Assembly: GCF_028882275.1 (NCBI RefSeq)
Contig: NZ_JARBUT010000001.1
Location: 868,001 to 932,000 of the forward strand
Direction: 5' to 3'
Source: Nocardiopsis sp. N85
GTDB lineage: Bacteria; Actinomycetota; Actinomycetes; Streptosporangiales; Streptosporangiaceae
Length of the DNA: 64,000 nucleotides
Each line of letters begins with the position of its first letter. The stretch's first letter is position 1. The notes under the pieces are model-generated. The model was given only the letters and a program-made list of their open reading frames with translations, was not told where the DNA came from and searched no databases. Position numbers and translations under genes: made by a program. Shown here piece after piece: positions 54,816-63,551 of this stretch.

Positions 54816-57800
54816 CCGGTCTCCCCGGCGAATGCGTCGCTCTCCAGCTCCCCGCCCGTCCACACCCACCGGGCCGTGGTCACCGCGTCGTCGGCCTCAT
54901 CGGGCTCCGCCGGGATCAACTGGTGGATGGCGATACCGTCGAGCTCGGCGTAGGTGCACCACTCGTGATCGCTGGTCAGCACCATGTCCAGGCCGAGATC
55001 GACCAGGAGCGCGAAGATCTGCCCCCGGTTGGCGCTGTCCACACCGACGAACACCTCGTCCAACAGGATGAACCGGGGAGCACCGGGATCGGTGGCGTAG
55101 TGCGCCGCGACCGCCGCGAACAACGGCAGGTGCAGCGCGATCGCCTTCTCCCCGCCGGAGAGCCCCCCGTGGGCGCGCCGGGTCAGCACCTGCCACCCGG
55201 CGCCGTCGTCCTTGTCCAACTCGACGGTGAACCGGTGCCAGGCGGTGTAGTCCAACACCTGGGCCAGGTACTCCTCCCACCCGGCCGGCGTGTCCCCGGC
55301 CCGCGCGTCGTCGATCCGCTCACGGAAGAACGCGTGCAGGGCCTCGCGGTCGGCCTCGCCCAGATTCCGAGGGTCGCGGATCAGTAGTTCCCGGGCGCGC
55401 AGGGTGCCGCTCGGCGCGTCCGGTGCCACCTCCCAGCGCAGCCGGACCGCGATCCGGGACGCCGTGCGCACCCGGGACAACCGCTCGTTCATCCCCTCGA
55501 CCAGGCCCTGGGCCCGGCGCAGTCGGTCGGCGAGGTGACGTCGGGTGTCACCGGTCAACACCCGGTCGAACAGTGCGCGTTCCTCCTCGGTCAGGTCGCC
55601 GGACCGGACCCGCCGCTCCTCGACCAGAACGTCGTGCAACCCCCGGGCGCCGACCCGCACCCCGTCCACGAGCGCGCTCACCTGTTGGATCTCCTCATGG
55701 GTGACCAACTCCAGGAGCGCCCGTTCGGACAGCGCGTCCCGGGCGGTGTACACGGCCTCGGTGACCCTCGCGCGCGCCGTGCCGACCAGTTCGGGCGAGT
55801 GGTCGGCGCGGCCGGAGGCGGACGCCACGGCCCGCGCCGTCTCCAGCGTGCCGCGCACCGTGAACTCCTCGGGAACGGCCACGTCGATCCCCGAATCCTC
55901 GTACAGGGAGGTGCCCACGAGGGAACGGAAGTGCTCCGCCGCCGCGTCCCGCGCGGCCACCGCGACGGCGCTCGCGTTCCGCAGGGCGCGGACCTCGGTG
56001 AGCGTCACCCCCAGACCCTCCCTGAGGACGAGTCTCTCCTCCCGCAGATCCGCCAGCTCACGGCGCAGTTCCGTGGAACGCCGTTCCTTGGCCGCCACCT
56101 GCTCCTGGACCCGGCGGTGCTCCACCCCGACGGTGGCCTCCATCGTGTCCAGACGGGTCCGCAGGGCCCGCGCGTCGTCCTCGGCGACCAGGGCCGCTCC
56201 GGCCGACGCCTCGGCCTCCTCCTCGGAGCGCCGGGCGGTCTCGTCGAGCTCGTCGCGACGGGACCGCGCACCGAACAGCTCCACCTGATGGTCGAGCCGG
56301 TTCTCCACCGCCTCGCCCACGGCGGCCAACGCCTCGCGGACCGACTCCAGCGCCTCGGCGTCGACCGGCAGCCGGTGACGTGCCGCGAGGGAGTGGAGGT
56401 CCCGCTCGGCCGTCGCCACGAGGGGCAGATGCCCCTCCAGCCTTCGACGGCGCCGGTCCAGGCCCGTGCGCCGGTCGGCGACCCGTTGCTGTGCCGAACG
56501 CAGTTCACCGGCGGTCCCGCGGGTCTCGACGTCCGGGGGAAGCGCCGCCACTTCGGCGGCCAGCCTCCGTCGGCGTTCGGCCGCCTTCTCCCGCTCGGCG
56601 GAGACGAGGGCCGCGGCCCCGTCGAGTTCCTCCAGCCGTTCGGTGAGTTCGGCGATGGTGCGCGCCCGCGCCCGCTCTCGGGCCCGGGAACCGATGTGCG
56701 CGGGCTCCTCCTTGGACCAGTGGCCGTACACCGGACCCGTCCGCCAGTGCCCGTCGCCGCTCACCGCGACCACGGGACCGGCCTCCGCGCCCTCCGGTCC
56801 GGCGACGGGACCGCTCCCCGTATAGGCGACCCCGGCCAGGATCGCGCGCACACGCCCGGCGGGGACGGGGCTCTCCTCATCGACGACCAGCACCCGTGAC
56901 AGGTCGGGCCCGGCGACGGGCCTCCCGGCGACCGCCACGACCGTGTCGCCGAGCACCCCGCCCGCCGGCACCGACCCGTCGGGCATGATCCAGGCGTCCA
57001 ACAGCCCCGACGCCTCCAGCGCGGCCTCCACCCCGGCCTGCACGGACACGGGGATCCCCTCGGCGAAGGCCACCGTCCGCCACAGCGGGGCGCCGGGGCG
57101 CCCGGCCCGGTCGGCCGTCCGGGTGCGCGGCGCCACCGGGGCGACCTCCGTCGCCGTCTCCAGCTCCGCGATCGCACCGGCCACCTCGGCGCGTTCCCTT
57201 CCGACCGACTCGGCACGCCGCCGGTGCTCCTGGTCCAGCACGGCCAGGACCTCACCGGATCGCCGGTGCGCTTCGGCGACCACCGCGTGCGGTCCGGTAC
57301 CGCCGTCCCGGTCGATCCCCTCGACCAGCGCCTCCGTCTCCGGCAGGGACAGCTCCACGCACTCCCGGGCCCACGCCTCCACGGCCCGGGTCAGATCCTC
57401 CATCCGGGACTCGTGCGCCGCCGCGGCCTTGCCCGCCGTCTCCTCGGCGTCGGCCAGATCCTCGGCCGCGTCCCCCAGGTCCGACTCCAGCTCCTCGCGG
57501 CGCCGCACCCGCTCCCGGCGCAGCTCCGCGGCCGTCCGGACCTCCTCGATCAGGGAACCCCGGTGCCGCACGGCGGCCCGCACCAACCGGCGGAACCGGC
57601 CCACGCCCTCCGGGCCCTCCGCGACCAGGGCCTTCTCCGCCTCCTCGACCACACCGGCCAGGTCGGCCCGCTCGGCCGTGCGGGCGACCTCGCCCCTCAG
57701 GGACGCCGTCTCCCGTTCGGCGCGCGCCGCCCTCTCCGCCGCCTCCCGTGCCCGGGTCCGGGCACGGGAGGCCCGCGCCCGCCGCTCCTCGGAGTCCCGC

Positions 57801-58891
57801 GCCCGCGCGTCCGCGTCCTCGCGGGCCTGGTCCGCGCTCGACCGCAGGATCTCGATGCCCGCGCCGGCGCGGTAGGCGTCGCCGTCCTTCAACCCCCGCA
57901 GCTCGTCGGAGAGGGTCTCGAACCGACGTTCCAGGCCCTTCTCCCGCTCGTCCAGCTCCTCCGATTCCGCCGTGATCCGCGCGGCCTCGACCTCGACCCT
58001 TTTGACCTCGGCCGCGGACCGGTCCATGGCACCGGTCGCGGAGACGAGCCCCGCCGCCGCGCCCCGGAGGACCCGGGAGGCGTAGACCCGCTGCCGGTCG
58101 GCGAGCGCCTTGGCGGCCTCGACCTCAACGGCCAGGGTCCGCAGTTCCTCACGGTGGCGGTCCAACCGCTCGAACCCGCCCGCGATGTCGGCGAGCTCCC
58201 CGTGCCCCAACGGCGGCAGGGCACTGGACAGCAGCGACGACAACAACCCCGGGTCCAACCGCTCGGAGAGTTTGGGGGTGCGCAACTGGAGCAGCGCGGT
58301 GATGAGCGCGTCATAGCGCGCCTGGTCCAAACCCGGGTACAACGAGGAGCGGACCGCCGACCGGTACTCCTCCGCCCCCGGGTACACCACCCCGTGCCCG
58401 GGACCCTCCACCACCTCCTTGAGCTGCTTGACGGTGAGCGGCTGCTCCTCCGGGGTGAGCAGCGCCAGGGACCCGCCCACACGCGCGGACGCGGTGAAGT
58501 ACGTCGCCTTGACCGACGAGACGTCCCGGGTGGCCTGCAACCGGGCGCCCAGGGTCAGGTACTCGTTCCCGGAGGCGCCGGCCCGCTCGAACTCCAGCCA
58601 CACGTAGCCCACCCGGGTCGCCCCCGGGTACCCGTGCCCGATCATGTTCCAGTGCATCACCCGCTCGCCGCCGCCGAAGGTCGACAACCGGTTCGGGCGC
58701 AGGCTCGCGTCCAACAGGAACGGCAACAGCAGTTCCAGCGCCTTGGACTTGCCCGTCCCGTTGCGGCCCCGCAGCAGCAGCCGCCCCCGGTGGAAGGCGA
58801 AGGTCTCCCGGTAGTACCGCCACACGTTGAGGATGCCCGCGCGGCTCGGCCTCCAGCGGCCGGGCGTCACCCCACCGGGCTCGTCGGTCAT
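54812..58891 (-). CDS. jetC: Wadjet component JetC (SMC-like ATPase, TIGR02680 type)
   Basis: A 1359-residue SMC/MukB-like ATPase. Walker A is RGRNGTGKSK (41-50), the ABC signature is LSGGEKA (about 1244) and Walker B is ILLDEVFVG (about 1276-1284). Between them lie long coiled coils rich in Arg, Glu and Ala, with a globular hinge-like part near 590-720. As in other Wadjet complexes it should dimerise, bind JetA and JetB, and extrude DNA loops. ATG 58891 overlaps the jetB stop (ATGA) and a GGAG box lies upstream. It is the largest gene of the window. Confidence 0.93.
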   Translation of the reverse strand: MTDEPGGVTPGRWRPSRAGILNVWRYYRETFAFHRGRLLLRGRNGTGKSKALELLLPFLLDASLRPNRLSTFGGGERVMHWNMIGHGYPGATRVGYVWLEFERAGASGNEYLTLGARLQATRDVSSVKATYFTASARVGGSLALLTPEEQPLTVKQLKEVVEGPGHGVVYPGAEEYRSAVRSSLYPGLDQARYDALITALLQLRTPKLSERLDPGLLSSLLSSALPPLGHGELADIAGGFERLDRHREELRTLAVEVEAAKALADRQRVYASRVLRGAAAGLVSATGAMDRSAAEVKRVEVEAARITAESEELDEREKGLERRFETLSDELRGLKDGDAYRAGAGIEILRSSADQAREDADARARDSEERRARASRARTRAREAAERAARAERETASLRGEVARTAERADLAGVVEEAEKALVAEGPEGVGRFRRLVRAAVRHRGSLIEEVRTAAELRRERVRRREELESDLGDAAEDLADAEETAGKAAAAHESRMEDLTRAVEAWARECVELSLPETEALVEGIDRDGGTGPHAVVAEAHRRSGEVLAVLDQEHRRRAESVGRERAEVAGAIAELETATEVAPVAPRTRTADRAGRPGAPLWRTVAFAEGIPVSVQAGVEAALEASGLLDAWIMPDGSVPAGGVLGDTVVAVAGRPVAGPDLSRVLVVDEESPVPAGRVRAILAGVAYTGSGPVAGPEGAEAGPVVAVSGDGHWRTGPVYGHWSKEEPAHIGSRARERARARTIAELTERLEELDGAAALVSAEREKAAERRRRLAAEVAALPPDVETRGTAGELRSAQQRVADRRTGLDRRRRRLEGHLPLVATAERDLHSLAARHRLPVDAEALESVREALAAVGEAVENRLDHQVELFGARSRRDELDETARRSEEEAEASAGAALVAEDDARALRTRLDTMEATVGVEHRRVQEQVAAKERRSTELRRELADLREERLVLREGLGVTLTEVRALRNASAVAVAARDAAAEHFRSLVGTSLYEDSGIDVAVPEEFTVRGTLETARAVASASGRADHSPELVGTARARVTEAVYTARDALSERALLELVTHEEIQQVSALVDGVRVGARGLHDVLVEERRVRSGDLTEEERALFDRVLTGDTRRHLADRLRRAQGLVEGMNERLSRVRTASRIAVRLRWEVAPDAPSGTLRARELLIRDPRNLGEADREALHAFFRERIDDARAGDTPAGWEEYLAQVLDYTAWHRFTVELDKDDGAGWQVLTRRAHGGLSGGEKAIALHLPLFAAVAAHYATDPGAPRFILLDEVFVGVDSANRGQIFALLVDLGLDMVLTSDHEWCTYAELDGIAIHQLIPAEPDEADDAVTTARWVWTGGELESDAFAGETG

Positions 58892-60147
58892 GCTCCTCCT
58901 TCGAAGTCGGAACGGTCCACGGCGTACCGGTGGGCCGCCGCAAGGGCTTGATGGGCACTCTCGCCCGGGAGGGAGCCGGGCGCGCCACGGGCCAGTCCGT
59001 GCCCCACCAGCACGTCCACCGCGGCCTCGGCCAACCGGGCGGCGCCACCCTCGGAACGGAAGGTCCTGGCCCAGGCGGGCCGCCGCTCCAGCAGCCCCTC
59101 CACCTCCCCGGCCAGGTCGGCGAACGGCACCGGCGCGGTCGCCGCCACCAGGACGTCGAGCAGCAGCAGGGCCGTCTGCTTCACATGCCCCTCACCGGGG
59201 AACCGGTCGTCGGTGGACCGCCCGTCCGCGTCCACCAGCAGGTACCCCTCGGCCCGTTCCTCCAGCAGGAACCCGGCCTCCTCGGCCGCCCGGCGCACCA
59301 GGGAGCGCCCGGTCAGGGTCGACGCGTACTCCGCCTCGGCCTCGCTCAGGTCGGCGGTGTACACCACCGGGTCGTCCAACAGGCGGCGCATCAGCGAATG
59401 CCGGGCCCACAGCAGGCGCTGGTTGTGGGTGGGAGCCGCCTCCACGGCGGCCTCGCCGTCCCCGGGACGGGGCCCGTACCGTTCCTCGACCACCAGGGCC
59501 GCCGGGTCCGGCCCGTCCCCGGCCGCACGCGACGGAGGAACCGGAGCGCTCAACAACCGGGCCAGCCGCGCCGTGTCCGCCCGGTACAGCACCAGCGCGT
59601 CGGCCCCCGCCAGATACGACTCGGTACCGCCGTCCACGGCGGTGATGGCCCCGTAACGCTCCAACAACAGCAGGGCGTCCACCAGGGCCGCCCGCTCGGC
59701 CCGCACCGAGGAGTCGAAGTCGGCGATGTCGTCCTCCACCGCGCACGTGTGCGCCACCCGCTGGGCGAGCAGACCGATCGTGGTCCGGCTCAACACCGTC
59801 AACTCCGCCGCCGCCAGGAAGAACAACGTGTACCGCCGCCGATCGAACGGCGTACCGGTTCCGCGCACCCGCCGGGCCGGACGCGGCACGGCCACGTGGG
59901 AGTCGACGGCGCGCACCTTGGCCAACCGGGCGTACCCGTGCCGGGGCTCCACCGTCAACGCCCACCCGCAGAAGTAGTCGAACCACGCCGTCAACTCCGT
60001 GCGCCGGCGACGCACCACCGTGAACGCCGCCTCGTCCGTCTCCCGGGTGAGCAGGGGAGAGGCGAGCAACGCCCGGATGCCCACGGTCATCTCGTACCTG
60101 ACCTCGTCCACCCTGCGGTTGGCCGACCGCGCCGACGAGACCCTCAC
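58888..60147 (-). CDS. jetB: Wadjet component JetB (DUF2398 / TIGR02678 type)
   Basis: A 419-residue protein with winged-helix-like segments (FFLAAAELTVLSRTTIGLLA; LVDALLLLERYGAITAVDGG; TLTGRSLVRRAAEEAGFLLE). The RRYTLFFLAAAELTVL and SHLMRRLLDDPVVYT-type stretches match the DUF2398/TIGR02678 family, the KITE-like subunit in Wadjet complexes that use this protein set. The GTG at 60147 overlaps the jetA stop by four bases (GTGA). Confidence 0.86.
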   Translation of the reverse strand: MRVSSARSANRRVDEVRYEMTVGIRALLASPLLTRETDEAAFTVVRRRRTELTAWFDYFCGWALTVEPRHGYARLAKVRAVDSHVAVPRPARRVRGTGTPFDRRRYTLFFLAAAELTVLSRTTIGLLAQRVAHTCAVEDDIADFDSSVRAERAALVDALLLLERYGAITAVDGGTESYLAGADALVLYRADTARLARLLSAPVPPSRAAGDGPDPAALVVEERYGPRPGDGEAAVEAAPTHNQRLLWARHSLMRRLLDDPVVYTADLSEAEAEYASTLTGRSLVRRAAEEAGFLLEERAEGYLLVDADGRSTDDRFPGEGHVKQTALLLLDVLVAATAPVPFADLAGEVEGLLERRPAWARTFRSEGGAARLAEAAVDVLVGHGLARGAPGSLPGESAHQALAAAHRYAVDRSDFEGGA

Positions 60148-61715
60148 CGCGCCTCCCCCTCGGGCACCGTCGCCGCCCCGGGGACACCGATCGACACCAC
60201 GTGGTCCGGACCGGTGAACACCCCCAGCGGCGTGCGCAACGTCGCCACCCGGCCGTCCCCGGCCGCGAGCAGCACGATCTCCATCCGCCCGTCGGAGGTC
60301 AGGGCGCGACGCGCGCCGTCCCCCGAGACGGGCTCGGACAACGCCCGACCGAGCAACGACAACAACTCCTCGAACACATCGTGCTCCAACCCCCCGAACG
60401 CCGACAACCGCACCGGACCGTCGGTGGCCAGCAGCCGGAGGGCCCGCTCCATCTCCGCGCGCTGGGCCAGCGCCCGCTCCCGTCTGCGCTCACCCACCTC
60501 GCGCACGTCCCGGACCCGCGCGGTCCGGGCGACTCTCCCCGAACGCCCCGACGAACGCAGGTTCGGCGACACCGGGACCGGGTCGGCCTCCTCGGCCGCC
60601 CACGAGGTCCCCGGAGCGATCGACTCCCCGTCCTCATGGCCCAGGACCGCGTGCCGGGCGGGGGAGAGACCGGTCAGCGCCGACCACAGTCGGTGCCGCT
60701 CCTCCTCCGTGCCCGACCGCGCGAACCACCGCGCGGCGGTGCGCAGGTCCTCGGCCGTGCTGGAGGCCCGGCGCCGTGACTCGGTGATCCGCTCCAGGGT
60801 CTCCAGCAACGAACCGATGGCCCGCCGCGCCACCTCGTGCAACCTGCGCACACCCTCCTGGCCGTCCGCGGTGGGGGCGAACCACAACCGCAACCCCGAC
60901 CACTTGGCGCGCCTGCCCGCCATCCAGTCCGCGCGCGTCCGGTCCCCGGCGCTCGGCGGCAGGTTCGCCCCGTTCAGCGCGCGCTCCAACACCCGCTCGA
61001 TCCCGTGCCCCTCCACGCGCACCAGCGCGTCGGCGATGGTCCGGGCCCGCTCCTCCAGGTTGTCGACGAACGCGTCCAGGTACCCGACGGTGGCCCGCTT
61101 GACCTCGTGGAAGGTGTCCAGGTCGGCGCCGTCGGCGCGCAGCAGCCGCTGGAGTTCGTTGTTGAAGCGCTTGGTGTTGTCCCGGAGCGAGTCCAGGTGC
61201 CCCTCCAACTCCTGGAGGGCGATGAAGACCCGGTTGTCGGCGGCGGGATCGTCATCCCCCGTCAACAGGTGCAGGGCGGTCAGCCGATCGGCGATGGCGT
61301 CCAGGACCGCGGCCTGGAGGGCGCCCTTCTCCTTCAGCCGTTCCAGGGTCACCCGCACCCCGGCGAACTCGGCCTCTCCGCGCACGGTCAGCGTGTACTG
61401 GACGTTCTTGCGCTCGAACTCGGCGGCGGTGGCGTACCCGGCCGTGTAACTCTGCGAGGACTCCACCAGCCCGAGCGTCTCCAGGTGCCGCAGCGCGGCC
61501 TCCACCTCGTCCTGTTCCACCGGTTCGCCGAACCCGGTGTCGGGCAGCCGGGTGTGCACCTGCTCCAACAGCAGCGCCGTCTCCAGCCGTTCGTTGGCGT
61601 CGTTGAACACGTGCAGGATCGCGAAGTACAGATCGCGGCGACCGCCGACGGTGAAGTCGAAGACCCTGGCGGGAAGCCGCTCGAAACCGTGCATGCCCCA
61701 TCCGTTCCCACTCAC
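60144..61715 (-). CDS. jetA: Wadjet component JetA (DUF2397 / TIGR02677 type)
   Basis: A 523-residue helical protein, the kleisin-like subunit of Wadjet. The N-terminus has RDLYFAILHVFNDANERLET with winged-helix character, then long helices (FIALQELEGHLDSLRDNTKR; VGYLDAFVDNLEERARTIAD) typical of the DUF2397/TIGR02677 family. It is first in the operon. GTG at 61715 and ATG at 61694 are both possible starts; neither has a strong ribosome binding site. The gene is divergent from the SEC-C gene at 61824, leaving only 108 bases for two promoters. Confidence 0.86.
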   Translation of the reverse strand: MSGNGWGMHGFERLPARVFDFTVGGRRDLYFAILHVFNDANERLETALLLEQVHTRLPDTGFGEPVEQDEVEAALRHLETLGLVESSQSYTAGYATAAEFERKNVQYTLTVRGEAEFAGVRVTLERLKEKGALQAAVLDAIADRLTALHLLTGDDDPAADNRVFIALQELEGHLDSLRDNTKRFNNELQRLLRADGADLDTFHEVKRATVGYLDAFVDNLEERARTIADALVRVEGHGIERVLERALNGANLPPSAGDRTRADWMAGRRAKWSGLRLWFAPTADGQEGVRRLHEVARRAIGSLLETLERITESRRRASSTAEDLRTAARWFARSGTEEERHRLWSALTGLSPARHAVLGHEDGESIAPGTSWAAEEADPVPVSPNLRSSGRSGRVARTARVRDVREVGERRRERALAQRAEMERALRLLATDGPVRLSAFGGLEHDVFEELLSLLGRALSEPVSGDGARRALTSDGRMEIVLLAAGDGRVATLRTPLGVFTGPDHVVSIGVPGAATVPEGEAR

Positions 61716-61823
61716 GGCGCCATCCGATCGACCCCACCGTACTCGGACGCCGTACCGTGTTCGATCCCGTGGATTCCCTCGAAAACGGCGCACGTACCGG
61801 AACACCCCGTTACCGTCGAGGCC

Positions 61824-62813
61824 ATGACCCACGAGACCCTTCCGGAACCCCTCCAGGACGTGATCTCCCCGCGACTGTGGGAGGTGATCCGCGGCCTGGA
61901 CCTCCCCCGGGAGTTCCTGACCGACCTCGTCGACTTCCCCCACGAGGTCGGCGACGTCCTCCTCGACACCGTGGAGTACCTGGAACGCGCCGACCGGCCC
62001 GACGCCGCCCGCCGCCTCCTGGAGGCGGTCCGCGCCGACGCGCCGACCCGAGAGAGCGGCCAGTACGCGGCCTACTCGCTGGCCGACCGGCTCCGCGAGG
62101 ACGGCGCCACCCGGGACGCCGACGCGATCATCGACGTGCTCGTCGGCGACCCGGCGCTCATGCCCGGCCCCGCGCACCTGCTCGCCGAACTGCTCGAAGA
62201 GCTGGGCGACGTCGAGAGGGCGCTGCGCTGCTTCAACATCGCCTGCCGCGACGCGCTCTCCCGACCCGCCGACGACCTCGAACCGGACGACGCCCTGGAG
62301 GTGATGACCCTCCAGGGACGCGCCCGGACGCGCGAGCGGCTGGGCCTGCCCGAGGACGACCACGACCGGGCCGCCCGCCTCGCCTTCGACGGCCTCTCCG
62401 ACACCCTGGGCGCCTTCGACGACGAGTACCCCGACGACCCCGTCCTCCTCCAGGGCGTCCGGCCGGTCTTCTCTCGCGACTCCCTGCCCCGCGCCCGTCA
62501 GGCCGGACTGACCGACGCGACCACGCCGGAGAACGACCACTACACCGACGCCGAACGCGAACTCCGCGCGGGCAAGCGCGAGCGCCCCGAGACCCGCTTC
62601 TTCACGGTCACCGCCGACGCCGACGAGGTCGCCGCGTTCTCACGCGCCCACCCCCTGTCGCCCGGCGAGGACCCCCTCACCACCTGGGCGGAGGAAACGA
62701 TCCCGGAGGACTCCCCGCGCCTGTCCCCCTGGCCGCCCGGCCGCAACGAACCCTGCTGGTGCGGCTCCACCCGCAAGTACAAGAAGTGCTGCGGCACCCC
62801 GGCCCTGTCCTGA
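61824..62813 (+). CDS. SEC-C zinc motif protein with helical repeat, paralog 2
   Basis: A 329-residue paralog of the gene at 50454-51494. It shares TPR-like helices (LADRLREDGATRDADAIIDV; DVERALRCFNIACRDAL) and the final zinc motif PCWCGSTRKYKKCCG. Conserved landmarks FNIACR, GRARTRERLGL and SPWPPGRNEPC align with the other copy (YNIACR, RAAVRERLGL, AWPPERNHPC). It is transcribed away from jetA with a shared promoter region. Confidence 0.85.
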   Translation: MTHETLPEPLQDVISPRLWEVIRGLDLPREFLTDLVDFPHEVGDVLLDTVEYLERADRPDAARRLLEAVRADAPTRESGQYAAYSLADRLREDGATRDADAIIDVLVGDPALMPGPAHLLAELLEELGDVERALRCFNIACRDALSRPADDLEPDDALEVMTLQGRARTRERLGLPEDDHDRAARLAFDGLSDTLGAFDDEYPDDPVLLQGVRPVFSRDSLPRARQAGLTDATTPENDHYTDAERELRAGKRERPETRFFTVTADADEVAAFSRAHPLSPGEDPLTTWAEETIPEDSPRLSPWPPGRNEPCWCGSTRKYKKCCGTPALS

Positions 62814-63056
62814 CCCGCCTGCCCGGGCGTGCGTCGACGGGCCGCGGACCGGGCACCGGCCCAAGCGAAGGTTCATGGCCGTACTCCGCCGACCTGCGCC
62901 GGGACGGGCCGTGAAACCCGTTCCGCGCCGGGTCCGCTCTTGGCCGCCCCTCTTCCTCACGGCGTGTTCCGCCGGAGACGGGAGCGTGGAAGGTACCACC
63001 GCCGCCCGGGCCACCGTTGACGCACCTTCCCGGGTCCGGTCCGCCGGATCCCCCCG

Positions 63057-63551
63057 TCACACCCGGGGGGATCCACCCGTCACCTCCGGTTCACCGGGAG
63101 CGGGTGCCATCCGTCGGACCACCACCCCCAGGATCTGTTCCTCGGGGCAGGGCCCGTGGGCTCGGGAGTCCGAACTCAGCACGTTGTCGCCCAGCAGTGC
63201 CACATGCCCTCGCGGGCACGTTCCCCGGAGGCCGACCTCCACCGGGTACCGGTCGCCTCCTACGGCGACCACCCGCTTGATGTACCACCCCCGGCCGGTG
63301 ACCCTCCCGTCCAACGGGGCCGACTCGCGCCAACCGGTCACCGGGTCGGGCTCGCCCACGACCACCACGCCGTCCGTCGCCATGCCGGACAGGCCGCGGC
63401 GGACCAGCACCCGGTCTCCGGGCCGGTAGGTCGGTGTCATGCTCGTTCCCCGCACGGTGATCACCACATAGCGGCGGTGCAGCCACCAGGCCACCGCCCC
63501 GAGGGCGGTGAGTATCAGCACCACCAGACCCAGCACCGCACCCAGGATCAC
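63057..63551 (-). CDS. S26-family signal peptidase
   Basis: A 164-residue serine protease. The N-terminal membrane helix (VILGAVLGLVVLILTALGAV) is followed by the nucleophile motif RGTSMTPTYRPGDRVLVRR, the catalytic Lys in WYIKRVVAVGGDRYP and the late motif LLGDNVLSSDSR. The protein is shorter than general signal peptidases, like those dedicated to a cluster. GTG at 63551 overlaps the stop of the ABC transporter gene (GTGA). This coupling suggests joint function in export and processing of a peptide. Confidence 0.88.
   Translation of the reverse strand: MILGAVLGLVVLILTALGAVAWWLHRRYVVITVRGTSMTPTYRPGDRVLVRRGLSGMATDGVVVVGEPDPVTGWRESAPLDGRVTGRGWYIKRVVAVGGDRYPVEVGLRGTCPRGHVALLGDNVLSSDSRAHGPCPEEQILGVVVRRMAPAPGEPEVTGGSPRV

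Noticed and set aside
61716-62540. Minus-strand extension of jetA upstream to 62540
   Set aside because: It lies entirely over the SEC-C gene on the other strand and has shadow-type composition.
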